A DNA stretch of 12,137 nucleotides from Smittium culicis (GCA_001970855.1 LSSN01000065.1:7087-19223); one strand, 5' to 3'. Shown: positions 1-7,447, numbered from the stretch's first letter. Translations and numbers: made by a program. The notes: generated by a model from the letters alone, not told the origin.

Positions 1-123
1 CCTAGCATAGAAACCTGTGAGAGGCCCCTCTCTCCAGGTATAACAAACTCAGACTTGTCTGGGTCCGACCCTTTTTTGTCCATCCTGTTTGTGGAGAGCA
101 GGGTGTTTAGCAGCTTGCTGTGA
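1..123 (+). CDS. C-terminal tail of an unrecognised ORF inside the retroposed element (5'-partial)
   Basis: Reading from base 1 in frame 1 gives 40 residues, beginning PSIETCERPLSPG and ending SRVFSSLL, then TGA. The frame is rich in Ser and Leu and uses G/C at many third positions, unlike the AT-drifted surroundings. No zinc knuckle, RNase H or reverse-transcriptase motif is visible in this short tail, so the family is not recognised. The other two plus frames are broken by several stops over the same stretch. The same bases also hold a run of perfect short hairpins, so a structured RNA is a real alternative to a coding tail. Confidence 0.3.
   Translation, partial: PSIETCERPLSPGITNSDLSGSDPFLSILFVESRVFSSLL
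13..77 (+). repeat. Three successive tight hairpins followed by T6
   Basis: Three inverted repeats follow one another within 60 bases: ACCTG/CAGGT (13-17/35-39) enclosing GAGAGG/CCTCTC (19-24/27-32), then CAGAC-TT-GTCTG (50-61), then GGGTC-C-GACCC (61-71). Six T follow at 72-77. The second and third stems share G61, so they are alternatives or slightly shorter in practice. A G+C hairpin followed by T6 resembles a pol III stop or an intrinsic terminator. In a eukaryotic retroelement it may instead be RNA structure of the element. No known RNA family was recognised. Confidence 0.35.
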
Positions 124-388
124 CACGGTTTGTTCTTCGGAGCTACCAAGGCTATTGTGGAGGCCTCATCTCTAATTTATTAGGTAGAAACTTGTTTTTG
201 CCTACATTGAAGATCGTTCGCTTTCTTCTACCCCTGTGACTCGACCTCGGCCTAGCTGCTGGGAAAACTGAAGTCACAAAGTCCAGCGCCAGCGATATTT
301 ACTGAACTATCATCACGAGAGAGTAGGTACAATATTAGATCTGGAAAAACGCGTCCAACCACTTGATCCAATGCCATCATGGTACGGA

Positions 389-402
389 GGCGGTAGACCG
401 CC
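389..402 (+). repeat. Hairpin GGCGGT/ACCGCC in the element's 3' region
   Basis: This is a perfect six-base inverted repeat with a two-base centre (389-394 and 397-402), lying about 85 bases before the poly(A) run and at the exact edge where the G+C-rich block gives way to AT-rich DNA. It is the strongest stem in the 3' region and could serve as a 3' recognition stem for a retroelement reverse transcriptase. That role is inference. Confidence 0.4.
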
Positions 403-471
403 AGAGGAATTTATTTTATTTTTATTAGCTTATTGTATTTTTAGTTTATATTTTTAAGTTATTAAAATAAT

Positions 472-503
472 AATAAAATCCGTTTAAAAAAAAAAAAAAA
501 AAA
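472..503 (+). promoter_or_regulatory. AATAAA signal (472-477) and genomic A18 tract (486-503)
   Basis: AATAAA followed nine bases later by 18 uninterrupted A is the signature of a cleaved and polyadenylated transcript preserved in DNA. AATAAA alone would mean little in such AT-rich DNA. The spacing, plus the G+C-rich body ending just upstream, is what gives it weight. Confidence 0.55.
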
Positions 504-860
504 TAGTATATGCTTCAAATTTAAATAAGCTGTTTCTTATCAAAAATTCCATAATACAAATTAGTTTTATTATTATTTTTTTTTATGATTAATATGCGGA
601 GGAAAAAAAAGATATAATCGAGGATTTTAGTAGAGTAAGCTCTATAAGATTTTATTCTAAAATTATAAAACAAGCTTACATTATAAAAATAGATCGATAT
701 AGGTGAGAGATGCAGGTTCCACAAAGAAGAATTTATAGAATCTTTGTTTAAAAATATTATTTTATGGAATAGTGACAAAGTAATAAGATCAATTATCTTT
801 TATCGATTTTTATTATACTGCTACAAACATTTTTTACGAAATATTAGTTATCATTTTATT
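504..860. other. AT-rich spacer with no supported gene
   Basis: Open frames on both strands here start only at TTG and are dominated by Ile, Phe, Asn, Lys and Tyr, as expected by chance in such AT-rich DNA. GTAAGCT near 636-642 has an inverted partner AGCTTAC about 30 bases downstream, too short to interpret. Nothing else is seen. Confidence 0.5.
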
Positions 861-1010
861 TTAATGAACTCTATTATTATACGCATAAATTTGTGGAGGG
901 GTTTTGTTTTCGGTATGCCCTTTCTTCCTTAGAACTATCGGCACAGTCGAATTAGTCGGAACTTCTTGGATTTGTTCCTTTTCATGAGCAGCAATACTTT
1001 CAGTAGTCAT
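861..1010 (-). CDS. Small unrecognised protein or first exon, 49 aa
   Basis: ATG at 1008-1010 opens a 49-residue frame ending in TAA at 861-863. It begins MTTESIAAHEKEQIQEVP and ends PPQIYAYNNRVH. It looks coding: the start context is AAACAAAATG (A at -3), the residues are mixed and hydrophilic rather than the Ile/Phe/Asn/Lys of random AT-rich frames, most codons begin with A or G, and the block is richer in G+C than its flanks. It has no hydrophobic segment and no motif I recognise. It could be a complete short protein, or the first exon of a gene continuing toward lower coordinates, although no clear consensus donor follows. A TATAAAAG motif lies upstream at 1346-1353, but the gap is long. 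The opposite-strand frame over the same bases lacks an ATG start and looks like a shadow. Confidence 0.4.
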   Translation of the reverse strand: MTTESIAAHEKEQIQEVPTNSTVPIVLRKKGHTENKTPPQIYAYNNRVH

Positions 1011-1345
1011 TTTGTTTAATTAATTGGATATACTAATAGGGGATTAAGATTTAAGATTGTAAATTAAAAGTAATATATGTTTTTTTTAATTTTATGTTTT
1101 ATGTTTTTTTTTTTAATTGTAACGGATATTTTTTATGGATTATATTTAATAATAAAAGCTATATAATAGAGGTATGAATTAATAAAAAATTATTTGCGAA
1201 TAAAGTTAGAATCTGTATACTGTGCGTATAAATTCAGATCTTTAAAATGTGTATTTTATTTTAATAAGTTTTCGTGACGCTTAGAAAAGTATTATATTTT
1301 CAATTTTTCTCGGTGTCCCCCTTTTCATTACGACCCTGCAAGCGG

Positions 1346-1353
1346 CTTTTATA
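1346..1353 (-). promoter_or_regulatory. Possible TATA box (TATAAAAG) upstream of the 861-1010 ORF
   Basis: TATAAAAG on the minus strand sits at the edge of a G+C-richer patch (about 1305-1346), unlike most TATA-like words in this window. The next good ORF on that strand starts 336 bases downstream, so a long leader or an intron would be needed. A 15-codon frame (ATG at 1326-1328, reading MKRGTPRKIENIILF) lies just downstream and is too short to call. Confidence 0.15.
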
Positions 1354-1499
1354 GTTTTTTTTTTATTCTTTGCTTTTGGTTTTATCTATCTCCTAATATC
1401 TTTTTTTTTTCTTCTCTATTGTAATTTATACTCAAATTTTATCATTGTAAATAAACTTGAGAATAAAATCAGTCTTTCTAATTTCTTTGTAAGTTATTC

Positions 1500-1543
1500 C
1501 TTTGAAATTGTCTTTGAAATTGTCTTTGAAATTGCCTTTGAAA
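1500..1543 (+). repeat. 12-bp tandem repeat, about 3.7 copies (CTTTGAAATTGT)
   Basis: The unit CTTTGAAATTGT repeats at 1500-1511 and 1512-1523. The third copy (1524-1535) ends in C instead of T, and the fourth (1536-1543) is partial. The near-identity of the copies points to recent slippage. The twelve-base period is a multiple of three, but the frames around it are not convincingly coding. Confidence 0.9.
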
Positions 1544-2436
1544 AATTATATTGGGTCAGTCCAATTAAATCATTAATACGAAAATCTATCAACAAAACTT
1601 TTATACGCAAATTTAAAATCAAAATCTGAAACACTTCCACAAATTTACCATATAAAATTCATGTAACTTGTGTGAATTCATACTTTTTTCAATATAAAGA
1701 AAAAAATTTTTTATTCACTGTTGGAAGAAAGATTTTTATAATAAATATAGCAGAAAAATATTCTCAAAACTTTTGAAATTATAAGTTAATTGTAAGATTG
1801 TGTTCTTGCAATAAAGAGTTTCAGAACAATTAAAATATTTACAACGAGCAATTTATGTTCAATAGAGTCACAGAAAATCATGTAAATAGATTCCAGTATT
1901 AAAGCATAAATTGGAAATCAACTTAACTCGACTTTTACAATATAAAAACAACTTATGTTGGAGTATTCCCAATACTCTATCTAGAACTTTATGATTTGGT
2001 TTTAGGGGCTTTTCTTCGGTTCAATTAAAGCCTTTTTTTACTTTTAAAATATAAAAACGATATTTTGGCTATTTATACGTAATTTTTATTTATGTTATCA
2101 AAAAAACTCGATACACCTTAATTTTGTAAGGAAATTGTGCTTTTTTTATAGTTCATTTCTTATTCACTGAAGATAGGATAATACTATTTTTTTCTTGTAG
2201 CGATAAAATACATTATTAGAATAAAAAGATTAATAAACCTTTTTTTTTTGAATAAAAAGGGAATATATGGATGTAAATACATAATATTAGATTTGACGAA
2301 TCATCAAAATTCGCTCAGAGAAGATAGGATTTCCTATAAAATCTTATAACTGTATTAAGACTTTTTAATAGTACTATGTTAATCATCTCTTTGATTATAA
2401 TGATGGTCATTTGGTGAGATATTCTGTTTGTTGTAG

Positions 2437-2485
2437 CGCTTTACAAATCTCCGCCACGACACTTATTTCTCCATTCAATGGAAAA
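2437..2485 (+). other. Candidate internal mini-exon followed by a 33-base intron
   Basis: A G+C-richer 49-base patch is bounded on the left by a pyrimidine-rich TTCTGTTTGTTGTAG acceptor ending at 2436 and on the right by AAAA|GTAAGT, a consensus donor starting at 2486. A further acceptor (TTACCTACTTAG) ends at 2518, which would give an intron of only 33 bases with a pyrimidine-rich interior. One frame reads ALQISATTLISPFNGK. All three frames are open across the patch, so frame does not decide it. No partner exon with recognisable protein was found on either side, so this could be a pseudoexon. Confidence 0.2.
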
Positions 2486-2518
2486 GTAAGTCTTTTAACC
2501 TTTTTCTTACCTACTTAG

Positions 2519-5500
2519 TTTTAGTATTAGCTATTTCTATATTCATTAGTTTCAGCTTCACGTATTATTTTCTATTCTAAATAAAAATCAAAGTTAATTC
2601 CAGTCTTATAATTAATATTTCGCCAATTAAAAATATAATACTTAGCCTTAAAATCTTGGATTGTAAACTGCATCTACAGAATTTAGTTTAATTTAGCCTA
2701 AAATTAATTATTTGTCTTTCCTAAATTTATAACCCTACTTTCATAAAAGAGAAATTGAAAATAAATTTTAAAATTAACATGCTAGAAAATAAAATGGATT
2801 ATAAAAGGTGTGAATTAATCCAAATAAAAAAATGAAATTCCAAAGCTTATATAGTTAGTTTATGAAAAAAGTTTATATTTTTTTTCAAGTTAAAGTAGAT
2901 AAACCTAATTCGTTTCAAATATCGCACATTCTTTAGTTTAAGCGCACAGTTTAAAGTTTATCGTGCGTATATAACTGTTCATATTTAATTCATTGAAACT
3001 TCTTTCTAATTTTATAGATAATTCATAACAATGTTTTTTTAATTTATTTTTGTTTTAGTTTTTTCTCCTTCAATTATATTTTTTTTACAATTTTTTGAAT
3101 ACATCTTATAAAATTTAACAATTCATTTAATCTTTTTGAAATTTTTATCATTCAAAATGAATTAGATCCTATAATTTTTCTAAAAAAATATTTATTAGAT
3201 ATATATCATATAGATTATCGTCATCAATTTTAAAAAAATATAAATACAAATCACCAATATTTAATACCAAAATAAATAATGCTAAATGATGTTTTATATT
3301 AATCAAAATAAGTAGTTTTTATTAAAAGAATTATTGCGGTTTATTTATAGGAAATGCTTTAATTATTTTCAAGTAATCGCTTTAAAATATTTGAACTAAA
3401 GTCGAGAAACGCTAAAGAGCTCAAAATAATAAAAAGTAACATAAAACAAGCACAAAGATTTTAATTTTAAGCAATTATGAGTAGGATTTTTGCTTTCAGC
3501 TGGATCTTTATTTTAAAAAAATTTCTGACTAGCAGAGTCTGAAAGGGCCACTAAATATGTTTGAGCTCTTGTAATACAGTTTTTTTTTATTTAAGGCTTT
3601 TTTAGTATGTATCTAAACTTTCTATAATTATATATATTTGACTTGTAAAGATTAAATTAATAAGCTTTGAGCATTAATCGAACAAATTGAAAAAAAAAAA
3701 AAGTTTTACGTAAAAAGTTTGAAAAAAAAACAAAGATTTTATAAAAGCGTTAAGCTTGGTGAACAAAAAATTAGTATCAATACTTTAGTTATATGTAAAA
3801 TTTTGAATATTTTGTTTGTTTTATATAAAAAAATGTGACTCAAAGGAAAAATTTTGCTGCTGGGTTTTCCGGAATTATTTTCACGTATTCCGTATTTAAA
3901 AAAGTTTAATATTGTGGTTATAGCTAAACTATATCTTTTGAATATAATCCTTTGAATATTTGAATAAATTTTCAATAAAATTTACCTTTTATTAATTAAT
4001 TGAGGATTTTTTATTGTTCAGTTTAAGTTTGAGTTTGATTTTTAGTTTTTTATTAATTTCTAGCCAAGTTTAAACTTGGTATAATAGCTTTTGATGGAAA
4101 TAAATGCGTTTGTTGAGAAGCAACGAGCATACTCTTTTACAAATGAAAATAATAATATAAAACGATAATTTTGAAATAATAGTGCAAAGAAAATTATCTA
4201 TGTCTATCTCTCTACATAAATAAGCGCGAGAAAATTTTTAATCGATTACAAAGGTTAAAAATAACAGGATCGTGATGGATGTTTTTGGGAAATATGATAT
4301 GAAATTACATAGAGAAATATATCTAGATATAATTGTTAATAGTATTGATATATCTTGAGAGATAAATTACAAATAATATAATCCTGAAATAAATATTAAG
4401 AGTTTTCAAAGAGCTATAAGGCCAAACATGCGATAAGAAAATACTTAGGTAATCAAAAGTGTATAAGAAATCTATCATAAAATACATTCGTTTGTTTGAT
4501 TTTTTAGTACGGATGTAGAATATAAATACAACCTATTCGTGCACTTTGGTTAAAGATAAAGTTTTTTAGGAAAAAAATACTAATAAAAAAACCAATTCTA
4601 ATTATGAAATTATTTTGCGTTTAAATTTGTAAATGTTATGGGTTTTTGATCCACAAATGCATATTTAATAGTAGTTGTTTTTTATTTTTATTTTTATTTT
4701 GAAATCTATCTGTATTTCAGATGCTTGATTGATATATATTGAGTAATTTAATGGATAAATGGTTATTAAGATAAATTATTATTTTTCAAGGTAGAGTAAA
4801 ATTCACTATTAGCGTTTATAAAAATAAATTCTCAAAATTTAACTCTTTCAGTTATATAAATAGTATTATGAGGATATTTTCCTTTCTTTGTTATATTTTG
4901 AAGCTTTTTTATTATTTTATAGTTTTTTATTAGATCTATATTATAATAAGGTAGTTATCAAGATATACGATTTTAATAAACTGATAAAATTCAGTTATTT
5001 TACAATAACCCGTAAAAAAAATTGTCTGTTAGCTATTTTGAAACAATGTGCATATTTCCGAAATGTGTCATTCGGTTATTTATTTCAAGGTAATTAATAA
5101 AAGCGTATGTGCATAAATTTTTAAAACTTTGACGGGATATAGACTAAATTTGTTTTGCAAAATGTAGCCAAAATAATGTAATTAAAATATAATAATTCTG
5201 AGCTCTTAAGATTTATTATTATTAAAAAAATAATAAAGAGTAGTAAAGAATGGTGATAATGAATAAAATATAAAATTATCTATACCAGCTTGTATTGGGT
5301 ACTAAGTTTAGTAGAGTAAAATCGTTTATTTATCGATATAAAACATGTGTTTAATTTTTTTTGTCAAAAGAACCTCAATACCATTTAACTTCTAGAATCG
5401 ATTTATTTTGTTTCGAATTTATTTTAGCTATATTTTCTAAAAACAATTTACTGAGTATAATTTGCAAAACACATATCACAAATTGAACCTACCAACCGCT

Positions 5501-5581
5501 CTTGATTAAATTCTAACCGATAGAGATATATTGATTTATAAGGCTTATAGTGATAAAATAAAATAAAAGGCGGTGAATTCG
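2519..5581. other. Three kilobases of AT-rich DNA without a supported gene
   Basis: Frames of 70-80 codons exist at 3739-3975 (minus) and 4864-5097 (plus), but neither has an ATG start or a recognised motif. Each has one stretch that reads more like protein (near RENNSGKPSSKIF, and NCLLAILKQCAYFRN), so exon remnants cannot be excluded. A 24-codon ATG frame lies at 4094-4168 on the plus strand (MEINAFVEKQRAYSF...). The main structural feature is the perfect palindrome at 4064-4079. TATATCTAGATATA at 4318-4331 is a shorter AT palindrome. Confidence 0.5.
4064..4079. repeat. 16-bp perfect palindrome CCAAGTTTAAACTTGG
   Basis: The two eight-base arms are exact reverse complements with no spacer, and the ends carry G/C rather than only A/T, which makes chance less likely than for the many A/T palindromes here. 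A symmetrical binding site for a dimeric factor is possible. It lies 15 bases before a 24-codon ATG frame, too short to call a gene. Confidence 0.6.
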
Positions 5582-5803
5582 TCATAGTGGTACTATACGA
5601 CAAAAGCGGGGGATTATGGTACTGATGGTTGGGCGCTCGGCAGACATAAGTTCTGCCACATATTCGAATTCGAGCCTTGAGTCAGAGCAAAAATCCGTCG
5701 AAACTACAGTTCGGTGTAAATTAGGGATTCTCCTCGGTAACGAAAGTAAATGACTTTTCAAATACCATTTAATGCAAAATTTATATACTAGATAATAAAA
5801 CAA
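5582..5803 (-). pseudogene. hAT-like transposase fragment (decayed)
   Basis: This frame has no ATG start and ends in TGA at 5582-5584. Its last third reads LEFEYVAELMSAERPTISTII, then PRFCRIV. This resembles the stretch of hAT-family transposases around the pattern PFE-x-AT-x-LS-x-E-x-YPTIS-x-x-P, which sits in the RNase H-like catalytic domain region upstream of the C-terminal dimerisation domain. One residue appears missing between E and PT compared with the family. The DNA here is clearly richer in G+C than its flanks, as expected of a transferred or recently active element drifting toward the host composition. The rest of the transposase is absent, so this is a dead fragment. The assignment rests on a remembered family pattern over about 25 residues. 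The plus strand also has a 58-codon open frame here (5577-5750), which I take to be the antisense shadow. Confidence 0.4.
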
Positions 5804-5837
5804 ACTGTGAATGTGGATAGAAATACTAAAGATATCA

Positions 5838-5930
5838 ATAAATTCGTTTTATTAAGAGTGTTTGACCTTTGAAACAATTATCAGTGGTTATGGAGATGTT
5901 AGAGCGGCGAAGAGGGGTCGGCTGAAATAT
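5838..5930 (-). pseudogene. Possible second hAT-like scrap (SITTDN motif)
   Basis: In the minus strand a short open run contains NISITTDNCFKGQTL before TGA at 5835-5837. hAT transposases carry an LTTD-x-W-type motif early in their catalytic domain. Here the tryptophan would be replaced by cysteine (TGT). It lies only about 60 codons from the 5585-5686 similarity, whereas in an intact transposase these regions are much further apart, so an internal deletion would be required. The stretch may also overlap a decayed MITE copy (about 5866-6051). The call is tentative. Confidence 0.2.
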
Positions 5931-5998
5931 TATTCTTTAAAATCTTTCTAACTTTTTAAATATTTTTTAATAGCTTTTATTATACTTTTAAATTATGT

Positions 5999-6055
5999 TA
6001 AATAAACTCTTTGAGACAAAAAAAAATTAAGAGTTTTTTTACGGGAAAGGATTAA
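5999..6055 (+). mobile_element. Decayed right end of a third MITE copy, abutting the 6056 copy
   Basis: Bases 6029-6055 read AAGAGTTTTTTTACGGGAAAGG then ATTAA, resembling the right end of the copies at 6222-6242 and 7421-7443 (AAAGAGTATTGGACACGAAAG, GG). An ATAAAC word at 6002-6007 lies near where CATAAACGAA lies in the other copies. If complete, the element would start near CCTTTG at 5866 behind TTGA, which gives about 186 bp. However, its left half does not align with the other copies, so only the right end is supported. It would share TTAA 6052-6055 with the next copy. Confidence 0.35.
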
Positions 6056-6093
6056 CCCTTTCAATCGAGGTAGACTATTTTTTATCCCGTAAA
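6038..6093. repeat. Nested inverted repeats around the shared TTAA
   Basis: TTTACGGGA (6038-6046) and TCCCGTAAA (6085-6093) are a perfect nine-base inverted repeat. Between them GAAAGG (6045-6050) pairs with CCTTTC (6057-6062) around ATTAAC. The inner pair is explained by two MITE ends meeting at one TTAA. The outer pair is not part of the family consensus as I can see it. Confidence 0.6.
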
Positions 6094-6248
6094 TATAGCG
6101 AATAATTTGCAAATAAAATACTTTAAATCTGAGATCTTCTGAGATAATGGCATATTATAGCATACAATCAAATTATGAATTTCTATGTAAACCATAAACG
6201 AATAATAATACTGATTAAATTAAAGAGTGTTGGACGAGAAAGATTGAA
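6052..6248 (+). mobile_element. MITE copy A, 189 bp, TTAA-type target
   Basis: The element runs from CCCTTTC (6056) to GAAAGAT (6244), flanked by TTAA at 6052-6055 and TGAA at 6245-6248. Its right end, reverse complemented, starts ATCTTTCTCGTCC, an imperfect inverted repeat of the left end. It is homologous along its length to copy B about 1.2 kb downstream in the same orientation. Over 6169-6242 against 7368-7441 I count 50 of 74 identities with no gap, including an exact CATAAACGAA and 18 of 21 over AAAGAGTGTTGGACGAGAAAG. It encodes nothing. TTAA targets and CCC-type ends are typical of piggyBac-related non-autonomous elements, but no transposase is present to confirm that. Confidence 0.7.
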
Positions 6249-7045
6249 GAAAATTATTTAGTAATAAAAATGTATTATTTGAAACTTACTCAGTAACAAA
6301 TGGTAACTAGATATATTTATAAATATCTGGTTATATCTCAAATAAACTAAATTATTTCGAATAAACTCGAATGTTAAGAAATAAAAATTCTTAATTCGCT
6401 TGAAAATTTTTGAAAAGAAAATTATGTACATACGAAAAAGATTAAGCTCATTTTATTAAAAAAATTTCACCTCCTCCATAAACATAAATCTCTATTTGCC
6501 CCTTATTTGCCTTATCTCGTATGAAATACTAAAAAAAAACTTATCTGTTGATTATTTGTGATAAAAAAGTAAATATACTATTTTCTATTATTATACACTA
6601 AGAATAAATTTGAAGGAGCCCAAAAGCAAAAATTTATTATTATTAAGACGTGTTGGTTATATTAGATAGACAAAAAATGTATTATCTTCGTGGAAATAGT
6701 TGTTCGTTATTTAAGAATATAATCATTTTAGATACTTGTGATTAATTGCTATCACTTTATTAGAAATCAGAATGCTCAAAGCATTTATTATGGTTTCTCT
6801 AAATATTAATTTCTTCTATCTATATTTGGTTGATGATTTTTATATTAAGAATAGTTCATACTTTAACTAGCTAATAAATATTATCAAGTTAAATATATCT
6901 AGACTTATTTCTTAATGACATATATAGCCCTCTACCATTAAACGCTCTTTAAAAAAATAAATCTAGTGATTCCTAGTAATTTAAAAGTAGTTTTTATATC
7001 AAATGATATTCTAAAGCAAACCGATGATTAATAGAGTCTTTGGAA
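6249..7045. other. AT-rich spacer between the two MITE copies
   Basis: No supported gene and no further copy of the repeat was found. Short AT-rich frames only. Confidence 0.5.
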
Positions 7046-7171
7046 TTATAATATTTTTATTGAATAAGATTGATTGTATTTTGTGGACCAAATTAAGTTT
7101 ATCTCCCGCGAAACGGATACAAAGCCGAAAATATTGTCTGTTTTTTGGTCAATAAGTGATAAAATGCGCAT
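7046..7171 (-). CDS. Small unrecognised ORF between MITE copies, 41 aa
   Basis: ATG at 7169-7171 opens 41 codons ending in TAA at 7046-7048. It reads MRILSLIDQKTDNIFGFVSV and continues SREINLIWSTKYNQ. The middle is richer in G+C (GGC, GTA, TCC, TCG, CGG, GAG codons) than the flanks and has a mixed residue composition, which is why it was noticed. No domain is recognised. It may be a decayed fragment of a transposon gene, since it lies between two MITEs, or a chance frame. Confidence 0.22.
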   Translation of the reverse strand: MRILSLIDQKTDNIFGFVSVSREINLIWSTKYNQSYSIKIL

Positions 7172-7251
7172 ATAACTCAGAAATAACTAACATTTTAAAT
7201 ACTAGATACTTTAATTTGAAATAAATTAGTTATATAGATATTTAATTTTGA

Positions 7252-7447
7252 TTTACCATTTCGCGAGCGGTAGAATTTTTTGGACCATCAAATATAACCA
7301 TCTTCGTTCAGTTAAAATCGATTAGTTTTGAGACATTTTGAGTTATTAGTATGTAGTAAAATTGCGGCAAATCATAAACTTGCTTTTAATTCATAAACGA
7401 AGCATTGAATTTATCTTTTAAAAGAGTATTGGACACGAAAGGGTAAT
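7252..7447 (+). mobile_element. MITE copy B, 188 bp, same family as the copy at 6056-6244
   Basis: This copy runs from CCATTTCGCGAGCGG (7256) to CACGAAAGGG (7443). The inverted ends match over ACCMTTTCGYG (left ACCATTTCGCG, right reversed ACCCTTTCGTG). The left flank is TTTA, one change from TTAA. The right flank begins TAA, consistent with one T lost from TTAA. Length and spacing of the conserved blocks agree with the first copy to within one base. The level of divergence means the family was active long ago. The two copies as a pair also resemble flanking direct repeats, but their own inverted ends and TTAA-like flanks favour two independent MITE insertions. Confidence 0.7.

Larger units (their letters stand above)
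1..503 (+). mobile_element. 3' end of a retroposed polyadenylated element (LINE-like or retrocopy), 5' end off-window
   Basis: Bases 1-412 are far richer in G+C than the rest of the window. They are followed by an AT-rich stretch (413-485), a canonical AATAAA at 472-477, and 18 consecutive A at 486-503 starting nine bases after the signal. That order is the 3' end of a polyadenylated RNA copied back into DNA, as in non-LTR retrotransposons, SINEs or processed retrocopies. An open frame with no start in the window runs from base 1 to TGA at 121-123 (40 residues). A hairpin at 389-402 (GGCGGT/ACCGCC) lies in the 3' untranslated part. Many LINEs need a 3' stem-loop for reverse transcription, but that role here is inference. 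No target-site duplication can be tested because the 5' end is outside the window. Confidence 0.6.
1011..2436. other. AT-rich gene-poor stretch with a short tandem repeat and minor hairpins
   Basis: No convincing frame was found on either strand. The visible structure is the 12-bp tandem repeat at 1500-1543, a GAGTATT-CCC-AATACTC hairpin at 1961-1977, and the 11-mer GAAGATAGGAT occurring near 2168 and again near 2320. Long T runs are common and uninformative here. Confidence 0.5.

Noticed and set aside
61..77. GGGTCCGACCC + T6 considered as a tRNA/SINE B box with a pol III terminator
   Set aside because: It does not fit the GWTCRANNC B box well, and no A box or cloverleaf can be drawn upstream within the window.
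252..413. Minus-strand ORF with ATG at 378-380 (MMALDQVVGRVFPDLIL...), about 42 aa
   Set aside because: It lies antisense to a block whose AATAAA and poly(A) fix the transcript on the plus strand. Open frames on both strands are expected in a balanced-composition patch, and no family is recognised.
521..778. Minus-strand open frame of 85 codons
   Set aside because: It has no ATG start and a chance-like AT-rich composition. I could not link it by splice sites to the ORF at 861-1010.
744..932. Plus-strand open frame of 62 codons
   Set aside because: It has no ATG start and an Ile/Phe/Leu-rich composition, and it overlaps the better minus-strand ORF 861-1010 as its shadow.
3739..3975. Minus-strand open frame of 78 codons
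   Set aside because: It has no ATG, an upstream stop close by, and mostly Ile/Phe/Lys/Asn residues. One stretch (RENNSGKPSSKIF) looks better, but this is not enough for a call.
4864..5097. Plus-strand open frame of 77 codons ending NCLLAILKQCAYFRNVSFGYLFQGN
   Set aside because: It has no ATG start and a low-complexity hydrophobic first half. The last 30 codons could be an exon remnant, but no acceptor or partner exon was found.
5634..5665. GGCAGA-CATAAGT-TCTGCC hairpin considered as a tRNA anticodon arm
   Set aside because: The seven-base loop lacks T at position 33 on either strand, and no matching acceptor, D or T arms surround it. It lies inside the transposase-like frame.
5852..5870. 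AAGAGTGTTTGACC resembling the MITE right-end motif
   Set aside because: Only about 14 bases match and the following bases do not. No left end or body lies at the expected distance upstream.
6052..7447. The MITE pair read as long terminal repeats of one 1.4-kb retroelement
   Set aside because: Each copy has its own inverted ends and TTAA-like flanks, and there are no TG...CA ends, primer-binding site or polypurine tract.
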